Notes: generated by a model not told the origin, from the letters alone. A DNA stretch of 64,000 nt from Ferrimicrobium acidiphilum DSM 19497 (GCF_000949255.1 NZ_JXUW01000004.1:62001-126000), one strand, 5' to 3'. Counted from the stretch's first letter, positions 38,104 to 48,123 are shown. Program-made: numbers and translations.

Positions 38104-38889
38104 TTAGTGCCCACCTCCCGAAGATTCGCCCAAGTAGACGGCGGTCAGGATGGTGAAAATAAAAGCTTGAAGAAATCCGACGAAGATCTCGTAGCCAGTC
38201 AACACAACAAGGGTAGCAGCCGGTAGCGGCAGCACGATCAGACCGATACTTCGAACGAACAGAGCCTCTGAAATAACTGCAAACGTCACCAACAGAAGAT
38301 GGCCAGCGAGCATGTTACCGAACAAGCGGACTGCCAGAGCGAAGGGGCGAACTATAAAGGTTGACAACAACTCAATAGGAACTAGGAGGATTAAGAGAGC
38401 GACCGGCACTCCACTTGGTACGAGTGCCGACTTAAAATAACCGCCAAAACCTTGCTTCTTGATACCTACCACGATAAAGGTGACGTAGACGATCAAGGCT
38501 AGGGGGATAGTGACGCTAGTTCTGGCCGTCGCAGGCATCTGGATGAAGGGAATGACCTCGAACAGATTGTTGAAGAGGATGAAAAAGAAGAGTCCGGTAA
38601 GCCAGGGTACCCACGCTAGCCCCTCTTGACCCATCACGTCAATAACGACAGAGTTGGTGATGAAGTCGACCGCCGACTCCATGACGTTCTGGATGCCACG
38701 CGGGACTAGATTCTGGCGCCGTCCGGCGATGAAGAATAAGACCAATGTGATTGCCGTCGACAACAGCGTGAGAACCGCGATCTTGTTGAACATCAATGCG
38801 GAGCCACCAAAGGCGATCGGCTTCCAGTCCAAGAGCTCCGCGATAGGTGGGAAGTTTATGGCTGCGAAAATCATCGAACCAATCTCCAA
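38104..38889 (-). CDS. atpB: ATP synthase F0 a subunit
   Basis: 261 residues with five to six membrane helices. The essential Arg of the proton channel lies in 'ALAVRLFGNMLAGHLLL', followed by 'GYEIFVGFLQAFIFTILTAVYL' as pattern. Forms the proton half-channels against the c ring. Its 5' end overlaps the AtpI-like gene by 19 bp. Confidence 0.96.
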   Translation of the reverse strand: MEIGSMIFAAINFPPIAELLDWKPIAFGGSALMFNKIAVLTLLSTAITLVLFFIAGRRQNLVPRGIQNVMESAVDFITNSVVIDVMGQEGLAWVPWLTGLFFFILFNNLFEVIPFIQMPATARTSVTIPLALIVYVTFIVVGIKKQGFGGYFKSALVPSGVPVALLILLVPIELLSTFIVRPFALAVRLFGNMLAGHLLLVTFAVISEALFVRSIGLIVLPLPAATLVVLTGYEIFVGFLQAFIFTILTAVYLGESSGGGH

Positions 38890-39293
38890 GGTGCGAGTCC
38901 GTCATCGCCGAGTCGCCCTGATACCCTCCGCGCCTCGATAACCACGGCAGCAAGGTGACCGAGGATCACCACTAGACCAAAGACAACGAGATCCATCCAT
39001 GATGCACGTGCCACAGGGATAATCGCCGCCGTGAGGACTCCAAGACCAACCAACAACGATATAAACGCCGCCGCCATCAGACCTGTCATCCCAAACTTGG
39101 CGCCTTCACGGAAGAACAACATCATGATGGCGAAGTTGACCGCCACCAGGGCTAATCCATAAAGTGATGACCACAAACCTCGATCACCGGCGATAGCCCA
39201 CGAAACCGCTACTGCAACAGGTGCAACGATGAGCAAGCGAACAAGAAAACCCTTGGCGATACTCACCTCAGGCTGGGTAGACGCGCTAGACAA
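38871..39293 (-). CDS. atpI: AtpI-like membrane protein at the head of the ATP synthase operon
   Basis: 140 residues with four predicted membrane helices ('LLIVAPVAVAVSWAI', 'LYGLALVAVNFAIMMLFF', 'LMAAAFISLLVGLGVLTAAII', 'LVVFGLVVILGHLAAVVI'). Position directly before atpB and size fit the AtpI group, an assembly helper for the c ring. Sequence similarity to classical AtpI is weak by eye, so the name rests mainly on context and topology. Confidence 0.72.
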   Translation of the reverse strand: MSSASTQPEVSIAKGFLVRLLIVAPVAVAVSWAIAGDRGLWSSLYGLALVAVNFAIMMLFFREGAKFGMTGLMAAAFISLLVGLGVLTAAIIPVARASWMDLVVFGLVVILGHLAAVVIEARRVSGRLGDDGLAPWRLVR

Positions 39294-39294
39294 G

Positions 39295-39636
39295 CTACTT
39301 CTTCCTCCTCAGCCATGCATCCGCCTGGCGAACATCGTCTGAAAGCTCGAGATCGGATTCCAATAAACCTGAAACACCGCCCCTCTCTGGGCGACGGGTC
39401 TTGACCGGAATCGGGCTGCTGTCGAGCTCCGCCTTTGACCGATAGTACATAGAGAGAATAGATCCAACAACCCCGAAAACGGCTATCCCCACTCCCCATG
39501 CCCATGAGTGCGTCCACTGACCGACCACGACGGCTATCACGAGCGAGAGCACCATCGTCCCGAAGGACTCAATCATCTTGGCGATCGCCTCACTAAAACT
39601 CGATACCATACCACGGGCCACTGAACGGCTGTCCAC
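39295..39636 (-). CDS. AtpZ/AtpI-superfamily small membrane protein
   Basis: 113 residues, GTG start. Two membrane helices (about 22-44 and 47-66), with a polar C-terminal tail rich in Arg and Asp. Such small two-helix proteins (AtpZ/AtpQ type) precede atpI-atpB in many operons. It stops 1 nt before the AtpI-like gene. Family by topology and context only. Confidence 0.6.
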   Translation of the reverse strand: MDSRSVARGMVSSFSEAIAKMIESFGTMVLSLVIAVVVGQWTHSWAWGVGIAVFGVVGSILSMYYRSKAELDSSPIPVKTRRPERGGVSGLLESDLELSDDVRQADAWLRRKK

Positions 39637-39722
39637 GATCGAACCTCTTCCGAACCAAACCTAGAATACTCTACCAGCTATAGGCCAGCCCACTGTCATC
39701 CTGGCTAGAACAGTGGGACTCA

Positions 39723-40862
39723 TCAATCAGTCCCAGCATCCTTGCGTCGGATTACCTGCATGGCTCGCCCACTTCGCGAATGTGTCCCCTTTAAATCAGG
39801 ATGAAACAGGGTATATAGTAGCACTCCCACAGCTGCCACCGCAATCGGGAGTTCGAATCCGAGACCACTCACGTAGGTCGGAAGAAGCGCGAAGGCGGAC
39901 AGAATAGCCGTCCATGCCCAGAGGATAGCCACCGATCGTCGTGGTCCGTGTCCCATCTCCATCAGGCGGTGATGAAGGTGCTTCTTGTCGGGCGTGGCGA
40001 AGCTGACATGGTGAGCGGTGCGACGTAACACAGAAAACACCAAGTCAGCCATTGGAACTCCAAGAATCACAAACGGAATCACCAACGGCGCAAAAAAGAA
40101 AAAGGTCTGGTCGGAGACGTTAGCAGTGCGCCCACCCACCACCGACGTACTAGCCGCCAGGAGCAGTCCAAGAAGCATCGCTCCTGTGTCTCCCATAAAA
40201 ATCTTGGCAGGGTTCCAGTTGTGTGGCAAGAAGCCAACACAGACCCCAAGCACCGCAAACGCAATAATCGGGCCAATGGAGGAACTTGGGAGTTGCCCAA
40301 GCGCCTCTAGTCGTAGCGAGTAAAGGCCAAAAGCAAGCGACGCGATCGCCACTATCCCCGAAGCAAGGCCATCAAGTCCATCAATGAGATTGATCGCATT
40401 CTCCATCGCTATAACCCAGATAGCAGTGAGCAACGGGGTAAGCGAGTTCGAGAGAACCACTATACCTGCGAATGGCACCTTGAACCAGAACATAGTCACG
40501 CCAAAGATCCAAAGCAAAGAGGCCGAAAGCACTTGACCAGCTACCTTTGCCGGTGCTGACAGGTTCCAGACATCGTCGACCACACCTATGCCGGTGATGG
40601 CAATCGCAGCAAGAAGTACTCCAGTAGGTTCAGAGGAGTCAATAAACACTGGTCGAAAGGAATGCATCAGGCTGCCCACACCGATGGCGGCCGCAAAACC
40701 CACCAGCATGCCAATGCCACCCAAGGTTGGCGTTGGCTTAAGATGGGCCATGCGTCCACCCGGCTGAACCACCTGATTCGTCCGGAAGGCGAGCCATCTG
40801 ACCAGAGGCACAACCAAGAAAGTAACGACAGCAGCGACCAGCGCCACCAGGACGTATTGCAC
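39723..40862 (-). CDS. wecA: Polyprenyl-phosphate N-acetylhexosamine-1-phosphate transferase (WecA/TagO, MraY superfamily)
   Basis: 379 residues from GTG 40862, which follows the glyA stop by 1 nt and has GAGAGG upstream; a longer frame to 40943 would overlap glyA by 80 bp and is less likely. About ten membrane helices. Motifs of the family: 'HLKPTPTLGGIGM', the catalytic Asp cluster 'ENAINLIDGLDGLASG', 'IFMGDTGAMLLG' and the C-terminal His motif 'DKKHLHHRLMEMGH'. It transfers a sugar-1-phosphate to decaprenyl/undecaprenyl phosphate, starting arabinogalactan linker, teichoic acid or O-chain synthesis. Mycobacterial wecA (rfe) occupies the same place before the atp operon. Confidence 0.9.
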   Translation of the reverse strand: MQYVLVALVAAVVTFLVVPLVRWLAFRTNQVVQPGGRMAHLKPTPTLGGIGMLVGFAAAIGVGSLMHSFRPVFIDSSEPTGVLLAAIAITGIGVVDDVWNLSAPAKVAGQVLSASLLWIFGVTMFWFKVPFAGIVVLSNSLTPLLTAIWVIAMENAINLIDGLDGLASGIVAIASLAFGLYSLRLEALGQLPSSSIGPIIAFAVLGVCVGFLPHNWNPAKIFMGDTGAMLLGLLLAASTSVVGGRTANVSDQTFFFFAPLVIPFVILGVPMADLVFSVLRRTAHHVSFATPDKKHLHHRLMEMGHGPRRSVAILWAWTAILSAFALLPTYVSGLGFELPIAVAAVGVLLYTLFHPDLKGTHSRSGRAMQVIRRKDAGTD

Positions 40863-40863
40863 G

Positions 40864-42168
40864 CTACCTCTCGGATGGCGGAGGGAACGAACGGCAAAGA
40901 TCAGCGACTTCGCGTCGAACCTCCTGGCAAGTCTGGTCATCATCGGTACGCAAGACTCGAGAGATCAAGGATGCGACCGTCTTCATCTGGTCAGTAGACA
41001 TGCCCGCAGTGGTCATGGCGGCGGTACCGAGACGCAGCCCGCTGGTGACAAACGGAGAGCGTGGATCGAATGGAATCTGATTTCTATTGCAGGTTATGCC
41101 ACTACGATCGAGTCTCACCTGCGCGGTTCGCCCATCGAGCTCGGCGTCAAAATCTCGCAAGTCAACAAGCATAAGATGCACGTCGGTGCCGCCAGAAACT
41201 ATGCGAAAACCCTCTGCGCTAAGAGAATCTGCAAGCACACGGGCGTTATCGACCACCCGTTGACCATACTGACGAAAGTCGGGGTCCATAGCCTCTCCAA
41301 AGGCGACTGCTTTCGCGGCAATCGCATGCTCCAGAGGACCACCTTGTAACCCTGGGAAGATCGCCTTGTCCAGACTCTTTCCAAGATCCTCGTGCGCGAT
41401 GATGGCAGCACCGCGAGGGCCTCGCAAGGTCTTGTGGGTCGTAAAGGTAACCACATCAGCACCGCGCCCTCCTGACCGTGTGAATAGAGGGTTGGGATAG
41501 ACGCCGGCAGCTATCAATCCCGCTACATGAGCTGCGTCGAATAGCACCAATGCGCCGACCTCGTCGGCGATCTCCCGAACTGGATCGACCTCGATAATAC
41601 GTGAGTAGGCGGTTGCACCAATGACGATCAGCTTTGGTCGTTGTTCCAACGCCAGCTGGTGCATCTGATCGAGATCAAGCCACTCTCGGTTCGGATCTGA
41701 TTCACGAACGCCATAGGAGATAAAATCATATATCTGCCCCGAGAAGTTGACTGGAGAGCCATGAGTGAGGTGTCCTCCTTGATCTAGGCGCATGGCTAGC
41801 ACGCGATCTCTAGGCTCAAGCAAAGCCAAGTAGGCGCCTGCATTAGCGTTAGCGCCGGCGTGTGGCTGCACGTTCGCATAAGGCGCCCCAAACAGCTGCT
41901 TGCAACGCTCGATAGCCAGCGTCTCAACCTGGTCAATAATCTGGTTGCCACCGTAGTAACGCCGGCTCGGATAACCTTCTGCATACTTATTAGTCAGGAC
42001 GCTGCCAGTCGCCTCCATCACCGCGCGAGATGCAAAGTTCTCGGAGGCGATCAGCTGGAGGGTAGTTCGCTGACGCTCCTGCTCCTCCTCGATAAGCCGT
42101 GCGACCTCAGGATCCTGTCTTTGGAGCAACTCAGGTGAACTCAACAGGGAACCCCCTTTTCGAATCAT
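40864..42168 (-). CDS. glyA: Serine hydroxymethyltransferase
   Basis: 434 residues. PLP-binding Lys246 in 'TTHKTLRGPRG', active-site segments 'LIASENFAS', 'NKYAEGYPSRRYYGG' and 'LFDAAHVAGLIAAG'. Interconverts serine and glycine and feeds one-carbon units to tetrahydrofolate. TTG at codon 9, which sits after AAAAGGGGG, is a possible alternative start. It ends 1 nt before wecA. Confidence 0.95.
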   Translation of the reverse strand: MIRKGGSLLSSPELLQRQDPEVARLIEEEQERQRTTLQLIASENFASRAVMEATGSVLTNKYAEGYPSRRYYGGNQIIDQVETLAIERCKQLFGAPYANVQPHAGANANAGAYLALLEPRDRVLAMRLDQGGHLTHGSPVNFSGQIYDFISYGVRESDPNREWLDLDQMHQLALEQRPKLIVIGATAYSRIIEVDPVREIADEVGALVLFDAAHVAGLIAAGVYPNPLFTRSGGRGADVVTFTTHKTLRGPRGAAIIAHEDLGKSLDKAIFPGLQGGPLEHAIAAKAVAFGEAMDPDFRQYGQRVVDNARVLADSLSAEGFRIVSGGTDVHLMLVDLRDFDAELDGRTAQVRLDRSGITCNRNQIPFDPRSPFVTSGLRLGTAAMTTAGMSTDQMKTVASLISRVLRTDDDQTCQEVRREVADLCRSFPPPSER

Positions 42169-42263
42169 CGACCCCGCACATCACCGAATCGATACCACTG
42201 AGTGTAGAGGAAGGCAACTCGAAAACTTGCCTGCATGGTATCGCCATCGACAGCCAGCTCGAC

Positions 42264-42977
42264 TCAGTTGGTCGACCTATCGAGGGGCAGTAGCTCTGGA
42301 AGTCGGCCAAGCAGCGTGTCATAGCTCAACTGCCCTTCTCGCACCATCGTCGGCGGTTCGGACGTCAAGTCGATCACGGTTGATCCAACAGCTCCAACAC
42401 TGCCATAATCAACGGCCAGGGTGAGCCCAGTAGCTCCTATCCCACCACCATCTATGGTCTCGGTCAGCGAGGTGATGACTGCTACTATCTCGGTTGGGGT
42501 TGGCATACCATGTCGATTGGCCGACGAAGCCGCAAGCGGGAGGTCGAGACACATCTCTCGCAGCCAATCCAGGGCGGGAACCCTGAAGGCCACCGTTCCC
42601 TTAAGTGGGTTGACCGCCCTACCAAGCGGATCATCGGTCTCCACAATGACCGATAGTGGTCCGGGCCAAAGGTCGACAATCGACTCCAACGACCTCAAAA
42701 CGGCGGATGTAACGAGCCGCCTTGCTGTCGCCACACTATCGATCAAGACAGGCGGCGGTGTGGCACTACTACGTCCCTTAATTTTGGCAATTCGGGCCAC
42801 AGCCTCGGCATCTCGTGCGTTAGCCAGAAGACCAAAGACGGTGTCAGTCGGGCAAATAATACAATGTCCAGCGTTGAGTTCGGATCTAACCCAGGCGATG
42901 GAGGCAGCCTTCTCGCGTTCAAAGATACGACCAGTGCGAAGATCAAAGACCCGCACCAGCGGTGGAGGCGTCGTCAT
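42264..42977 (-). CDS. tsaC: L-threonylcarbamoyladenylate synthase (Sua5/YrdC family)
   Basis: 237 residues. YrdC-fold motifs: 'HCIICPTDTVFGLLANA', 'AKIKGRSS', and 'FRVPALDWLRE', 'LAASSANRHGMPTPTEI'. Makes threonylcarbamoyl-AMP for the t6A37 modification of tRNA. The C-terminal Sua5 domain is absent, so it is the YrdC-only form with a short tail. It overlaps prmC by 4 nt; prmC-tsaC adjacency after prfA is common in bacteria. Confidence 0.88.
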   Translation of the reverse strand: MTTPPPLVRVFDLRTGRIFEREKAASIAWVRSELNAGHCIICPTDTVFGLLANARDAEAVARIAKIKGRSSATPPPVLIDSVATARRLVTSAVLRSLESIVDLWPGPLSVIVETDDPLGRAVNPLKGTVAFRVPALDWLREMCLDLPLAASSANRHGMPTPTEIVAVITSLTETIDGGGIGATGLTLAVDYGSVGAVGSTVIDLTSEPPTMVREGQLSYDTLLGRLPELLPLDRSTN

Positions 42978-43783
42978 CGCCGTGCTACCACGAATCGATC
43001 TCTGCCCACCAAGTCCTGCTTCACGCTAACATCATCGAAACCTGCCGCCACCGCGATCCGTTGCACATCGCTGCCCTGTGATGCACCTATCTCTACCACG
43101 ATCGCACCGTGTCCCTCCTCTAAGTATCGGTGGGCCTTACCAAAGATGACCTGATAGCATTCGAGACCAGTCGAACCCGCCACCAAAGCACCGGGTGGCT
43201 CCCAATCCCGGACTACCGGATCGAGTTTGAGCCACTCATCCTCCGCTATATAGGGGGGATTCGAACAGATCAATCTGAACCGCTCGTCAGAATCCACCGC
43301 CTCCCACCAGTCCCCCAGTCTGAGCGTGACCCTGTCATCAAGTCCGTGATTGACAAGATTCATCTCCGCCAGCGCCAACGCGTCCGCAGATGAGTCCGTA
43401 GCCACCACCAAAAGATCGGGGCACTCAAAGGCTAACGAAGCCGCAATAGCACCACTCCCTGTGCCCAACTCCAGAACCTTGCCTGAACGGTTATCTCCCA
43501 GCTCGGTCAGGATGAGATCAACGATGAGTTCAGTCTCTGGACGAGGTATGAGTGCTCGGTCATCTACATGCAACTCCAACCACCTAAACTGCCAACTGCC
43601 AAGTACATATTGGAGCGGTTCACCAGCGTCAAGCCGTCGCCGATAACCGGCAAGAATGGCTGATTTCGAGCCTCCATGGCGGCCCACCTCCTCGTTGGCG
43701 GCCCGCTCTAACCAACGCTGCGCCACGCTAGCAGCGTAAAAGCTAGCACCCTCCGTGCGAGCTCCTGGAGTATCAGCGAGCAT
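42974..43783 (-). CDS. prmC: Release factor glutamine methyltransferase
   Basis: 269 residues. SAM-binding 'VLELGTGSGAIAASLAFE', catalytic 'FRLICSNPPYIAEDEW' with the NPPY motif, and the N-terminal helical domain ('AGEPLQYVLGSWQFRWLEL'). Methylates the Gln of the GGQ motif in release factors. It overlaps prfA, its substrate gene, by 11 nt. Confidence 0.93.
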   Translation of the reverse strand: MLADTPGARTEGASFYAASVAQRWLERAANEEVGRHGGSKSAILAGYRRRLDAGEPLQYVLGSWQFRWLELHVDDRALIPRPETELIVDLILTELGDNRSGKVLELGTGSGAIAASLAFECPDLLVVATDSSADALALAEMNLVNHGLDDRVTLRLGDWWEAVDSDERFRLICSNPPYIAEDEWLKLDPVVRDWEPPGALVAGSTGLECYQVIFGKAHRYLEEGHGAIVVEIGASQGSDVQRIAVAAGFDDVSVKQDLVGRDRFVVARR

Positions 43784-44849
43784 CGTCCTGGTCTAACAAC
43801 TGCCGCGATCTCTCATCCTGGATTAGCGCATCAGAGATCTCAAGCAGGTCTCCCATCAGAATCTGGTCAAGGCGGTAGAGTGTCAACTTGATCCGATGGT
43901 CGGTAACCCGGTTCTCCTTGAAGTTATAGGTGCGGATCTTCTCGGATCGTCCACCACCGCCGACCTGAGACTTGCGCGTTCGCGAGAGTTCCTCATTCAC
44001 ACGATCCTGTTCCGCCTTCAATAGCCGCGCACGTAATACCTGCAACGCCTTAGCGCGGTTTTGTATCTGGCTCTTCTCGTCCTGCATCGCGACGACGATC
44101 CCGGTGGGAATATGGGTAATCCTGACCGCCGAATCAGTGGTGTTGACCGACTGCCCACCTGGGCCAGTGGACCGATAAACATCTATACGCAGATCATTCG
44201 GGTCGATCTGGACCTCAACCTCATCTGCCTCTGGCAGTACCGTCACTGTCGCAGAGGATGTATGAACCCTACCCTGCGTCTCGGTCACGGGTACGCGTTG
44301 TACCCTGTGAGGTCCCGCTTCGTGCTTCAAACGCCGCCACGCGTCCTCACCCTTGACCAATAGAGACGCGAAGTTGTAACCGCCATGATCAGATGGATCA
44401 GCCGCCAGCATCTCAACTCGCCAACCCATCTTGTCGCCAAATCGTTGGAACATTTCAGTGAGGTCCTTAGCAAAGAGATTCGCCTCCTCCCCACCCTCAG
44501 CTCCCCGAATCTCAAGGATTACATTACGACCATCGTTCGGGTCTTGGGGTAGCAGGAGGATCTCCAGCTCATCGGTCTTCGCTGCCAATGCAGACTCGAG
44601 CGTCGAAATCTCATCCGCCCATAGCGACCGTTCGTCGGCTGGCGCGGCCTGGTAAAACTCAGTAGCTGCCGAGAGATCCTCCTGGAGTTGATCGATATCA
44701 CGTAGAGTAGCTACAATCTCTTCGAGCGCCTTGTGGCGTCGCGCAACCTCACGAGCGCGATGCTGATCCTGAAATAACTTAGGATCCGACATCTCCTCGA
44801 CGCTGCGTTGGTACTCGAGCTCGAACTTTTCCAGACGCCCATCAGCCAC
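43773..44849 (-). CDS. prfA: Peptide chain release factor 1
   Basis: 358 residues. The GGQ motif (231-233, in 'STGPGGQSVNTTDSAVRI') triggers peptidyl-tRNA hydrolysis, and PVT (187-189, in 'RVQRVPVTETQGRVHTS') is the RF1 tripeptide reading UAA and UAG, distinguishing it from RF2 (SPF). Standard length. The ATG overlaps the preceding unknown gene by 8 nt. Confidence 0.96.
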   Translation of the reverse strand: MADGRLEKFELEYQRSVEEMSDPKLFQDQHRAREVARRHKALEEIVATLRDIDQLQEDLSAATEFYQAAPADERSLWADEISTLESALAAKTDELEILLLPQDPNDGRNVILEIRGAEGGEEANLFAKDLTEMFQRFGDKMGWRVEMLAADPSDHGGYNFASLLVKGEDAWRRLKHEAGPHRVQRVPVTETQGRVHTSSATVTVLPEADEVEVQIDPNDLRIDVYRSTGPGGQSVNTTDSAVRITHIPTGIVVAMQDEKSQIQNRAKALQVLRARLLKAEQDRVNEELSRTRKSQVGGGGRSEKIRTYNFKENRVTDHRIKLTLYRLDQILMGDLLEISDALIQDERSRQLLDQDDAR

Positions 44850-45822
44850 CGGTTAGCTCCTTGACCTCGATCGAATATGGAATGCATACCAGCCTAGCCA
44901 GCTCAGCGAAGATACTCAATGGTTCCTGGTCAAGGACGTAGACTACCTGGCTCGCCTCTCCCTCGGGTTGGCAAAGCACAGCCGTCTCTACAATCAACCA
45001 GAGATCAAGCGCACTGCCAAAGCCATAGAAGGTTCCCCCGCCACTCGCGTAGGCACGCGCCCGAGCCTGTCCCACCTCACCATATTCGAGCGGAATAATG
45101 CCAGCTCGATGGGGGATGTACAATGAACGCAGCAGTCGGCCCACCGCCACTCGAGAGAAGTCATAACGTCCACTCCGTTTCAACCTCGAAGCGACGAGCG
45201 TCTCCACAATCTCGTGCGCAAACGAGAGCAGCGCCTCAGAGGTCATCGCAGTCTCTCGAGCCATCGCCTGATCTCGGGGGTCGACACCCACTACCAACGC
45301 CTCCCCCACCATGCCCAGGACAGGAATACCCAGATATTCGGCGAAGAATGAGTCTCTATAGCAAACGTATTCAGGGCTAGCCAACGATCCAAAGACTTGA
45401 TCCACAAGTCGCTGAAATGGGCCCGGGATCCCTTGGACGGGAACCGGTTCCAAGGCTGGTCGCGAACTCAGCGGCGAGATCTCCACACCATCTAAGACGA
45501 GTAGCTCAATCGTTGGGTCGGCCCAGGAGAAGGCTAGCTGCAGATCCTCGACCTTTAGCAACAGCTGGGAGCGATGACTGGCTAAGCTCGTCGGCAGCAC
45601 GACGCTACATGCAAGATCCGGATAATCCCGACGAAGCAAGATAAGTTGTCCTAGGATCTCATCCATAGGTTCAAACCGAGAACCCACAGCAGGGACAGGC
45701 CAAGTGACGATGGTGTCAGCCGTGCGACCGATCCACCAATCATCCCTGACCTGCTCCATCATCTCGAGCTCACCGAATCTTTGTTTGACCGCCGTCTCAA
45801 GAAGTGGCTGCATTGAACTCAA
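44842..45822 (-). CDS. Protein of unknown function between rpmE and prfA
   Basis: 326 residues, no membrane helix or signal peptide. Composition is balanced and codon use resembles the neighbours, so it is a real gene. Features: an early 'DDWWIGRTADTIVTWPVP', a central 'FQRLVDQVFGSLASPEYVCYRDSFFAEYLGIPVLG' stretch and a Gly-rich 'ASGGGTFYGFGSALDLWLIVETAV'. No family recognised. It overlaps prfA by 8 nt, in a chromosomal place where mycobacteria have rpmE directly followed by prfA. Confidence 0.7.
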   Translation of the reverse strand: MSSMQPLLETAVKQRFGELEMMEQVRDDWWIGRTADTIVTWPVPAVGSRFEPMDEILGQLILLRRDYPDLACSVVLPTSLASHRSQLLLKVEDLQLAFSWADPTIELLVLDGVEISPLSSRPALEPVPVQGIPGPFQRLVDQVFGSLASPEYVCYRDSFFAEYLGIPVLGMVGEALVVGVDPRDQAMARETAMTSEALLSFAHEIVETLVASRLKRSGRYDFSRVAVGRLLRSLYIPHRAGIIPLEYGEVGQARARAYASGGGTFYGFGSALDLWLIVETAVLCQPEGEASQVVYVLDQEPLSIFAELARLVCIPYSIEVKELTGG

Positions 45823-45838
45823 GGCTCAAGACATCTAG

Positions 45839-46057
45839 TTATTGGGCTCGATTCTTCGAGCGGTCACCGTAACGACGCTGGAAACGCTCCACACGACCAC
45901 CGGTATCCACCAGCTTCTGACGACCGGTGTAGAACGGGTGGCACTCATTGCACAACTCGATATGGAGGTCGGTCTTGGTTGATCGAGTCACGAAGGTGTT
46001 CCCACAAGAGCAATGTACCGTCGCTGTCACATACTCTGGATGTATATCGCTTTTCAT
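45839..46057 (-). CDS. rpmE: Ribosomal protein bL31 (zinc form)
   Basis: 72 residues. Zinc ligands C16-x-C18 and C37-x2-C40 ('VHCSCGNTF', '[14 protein letters not shown]') mark the Zn-containing L31 paralogue. It lies downstream of rho, as in many Actinobacteria. Confidence 0.96.
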   Translation of the reverse strand: MKSDIHPEYVTATVHCSCGNTFVTRSTKTDLHIELCNECHPFYTGRQKLVDTGGRVERFQRRYGDRSKNRAQ

Positions 46058-46276
46058 ACTTCTGTCCTATCTTTTCGCTGACGCTTCGTCTGTAGCGAAG
46101 CTCTATTACCTAATGGAGGGTGCGGCTAACTCTATGAGCAACCGACCGATCCACTCCAAACAACCCAAACTGGAACTCCAGCACACGCACCCTAGCTCAA
46201 AATCGTCGGCTGTGGCGCACCAACTTCAAGGTTGGGCCCCGACTAGGTTCTCCAAGCTGTTGGCGACTGTGCAAGC

Positions 46277-46333
46277 ACCGCCGGTAAGCCTAGCACCCTC
46301 TCTAGGAGAATCAAGAACGCAAAGACCGGCGGT
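46277..46333 (-). terminator. Branched hairpin immediately after rho (terminator or leader structure)
   Basis: ACCGCCGGT (46277-46285) and ACCGGCGGT (46325-46333) form a perfect 9-bp outer stem, and CCTAG/CTAGG (46289-46293, 46302-46306) an inner one. The outer stem touches the rho stop codon. There is no T run, so intrinsic termination is uncertain. Confidence 0.5.
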
Positions 46334-48123
46334 TACATTCCCGAACTACGTGCTATCTCCGCAAGAAACTCCGCATTAGAGCGAGTACTGCGAACCTTAT
46401 CGAGCAACAGCTCAAGTCCAGCCGCAGCCGTCCCGTCCTGTGTAATCGCGTTTAGCACTCGTCGGAGCTTCCAAATTTGATTGAGATGATCCCGAGAGAA
46501 CAGAAGCTCCTCGTGGCGCGTCGACGACCCATTGACGTCAACTGCAGGATACAACCGGCGCTCAGACAGACGACGATCGAGCTTGAGCTCCATATTGCCA
46601 GTCCCCTTCACCTCCTCGAAGATTACCTCATCCATCTTGGATCCGTTCTCCACCAAGGCGGTGGCAAGAATGGTGAGTGAGCCACCCTCTTCAATGTTGC
46701 GAGCCGCGCCAAAGAACTTCTTGGGTGGGTAAAGAGCTCCAGAATCGATTCCACCAGACATGATCCTTCCGCTCGCTGGCTGCGCCAAGTTATAGGCACG
46801 AGCTAGACGGGTGATCCCGTCGAGGATAACCACAACATCCCGGCCCAACTCGACCATGCGTTTTGCCCGCTCGATCGTGAGCTCGGCCACCTGCGTATGT
46901 TCTTCCGCTGGTCGATCGAAGGTGGAGGCGATCACTTCACCCTTTACCGATCGACGAAAATCGGTAACCTCTTCTGGGCGTTCATCTACTAGCAGGACAA
47001 TTAGTGCGACATCTGGGTTATTACGCTCGATCGCATTCGCAATATCCTTCATGATCGTGGTCTTTCCGGCCTTGGGGGGTGAGACGATTAGTCCACGTTG
47101 ACCCTTCCCGATCGGAGCGATCAAATCGATAATTCTTGGCGTAATATTTGTTGGGTCAGTGCTTGTCTCAAGCGTGAGGCGTTCGTTGGGGAACAGCGGG
47201 GTCAAGTCCTCAAATCGGCGGCGAGCCTTTGCTGTCTCCACGTCTAGACCAGTGACTGTATCCACCCTAGAGAGAGCGGGATACTTCTCAGTCGAACCCG
47301 CTGGACGAGCTCCACCGACCACAATGTCCCCACGCCTCAGGCTCATTCTTCGCGCCAACGAGGCAGGTACGTACACGTCCTCCTTCGATGACAAGTACCC
47401 TTTGGTGCGTAGAAAGCCGTAGCCATCATCACGCAAGTCAAGAACACCCTGGACGGTAACTAACTCTACACTCTGCTGATTATCCGTACTCTCCGGTCGA
47501 TCACTTCTCTCTTTTCCACGCCTACTTCGGCGAGACCGACGCGAAGCGCCATCCTCACTGCGAGCGAGGGCAGAAGCCTGCGACTCCTCTGGCTGCGAAC
47601 GGTTGCTGGCACGCTCAGCGGGATTCACAGTGATCGGTGGGATCAGCGTCGCAAGACCGCCGCGAGATCCATCCGTTCGCCTAGATTCCGACGAACCATT
47701 GGCCTGCGAACGCCCATCACCTTCACTTCGTTGAGAGCGCTGGGATCCAGATTGGGAGTGTGAACCCTCCCTTGAGCCTTCCAACCCACCGCGATCAGAG
47801 ACCACCTGCTCTCGTTGTTCACTCGACGTTGGGTTGGTGGAATCATTGGTTTGATCGAGCTGACGTGAACCATTCGTACTGGCAGCGTTCGACTCGGGTG
47901 CATCAGACGACAGACGCGACCGACCACTCCCGGCGGACGTTGAATGCTCAGATGCATCAACATGGTTAACATCGCTAGCTCCGTTTGAGCTACCATGTGA
48001 CTCAATCATCGATATCAAGTCAGCCTTCCTGAGCCGAGCAGACACCTTCAGATCGAGTTGACGAGCAAGAGTCATAAGCGCCTCTTTGTCGAGCGACTCA
48101 AGCGCACCAGACGTTACGTCCAT
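46333..48123 (-). CDS. rho: Transcription termination factor Rho with long N-terminal insertion
   Basis: 596 residues. An N-terminal SAP-like Rho_N domain (about 5-45), then a roughly 160-residue low-complexity insertion rich in Ser, Arg, Gln and Asn (about 48-210), then the RNA-binding cold-shock domain ('[21 protein letters not shown]' as pattern) and the ATPase: Walker A '[14 protein letters not shown]', Walker B '[17 protein letters not shown]' and '[15 protein letters not shown]'. Hexameric RNA helicase terminating transcription. Insertions like this are typical of high-GC Gram-positive Rho proteins and can change RNA loading. Confidence 0.95.
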   Translation of the reverse strand: MDVTSGALESLDKEALMTLARQLDLKVSARLRKADLISMIESHGSSNGASDVNHVDASEHSTSAGSGRSRLSSDAPESNAASTNGSRQLDQTNDSTNPTSSEQREQVVSDRGGLEGSREGSHSQSGSQRSQRSEGDGRSQANGSSESRRTDGSRGGLATLIPPITVNPAERASNRSQPEESQASALARSEDGASRRSRRSRRGKERSDRPESTDNQQSVELVTVQGVLDLRDDGYGFLRTKGYLSSKEDVYVPASLARRMSLRRGDIVVGGARPAGSTEKYPALSRVDTVTGLDVETAKARRRFEDLTPLFPNERLTLETSTDPTNITPRIIDLIAPIGKGQRGLIVSPPKAGKTTIMKDIANAIERNNPDVALIVLLVDERPEEVTDFRRSVKGEVIASTFDRPAEEHTQVAELTIERAKRMVELGRDVVVILDGITRLARAYNLAQPASGRIMSGGIDSGALYPPKKFFGAARNIEEGGSLTILATALVENGSKMDEVIFEEVKGTGNMELKLDRRLSERRLYPAVDVNGSSTRHEELLFSRDHLNQIWKLRRVLNAITQDGTAAAGLELLLDKVRSTRSNAEFLAEIARSSGM

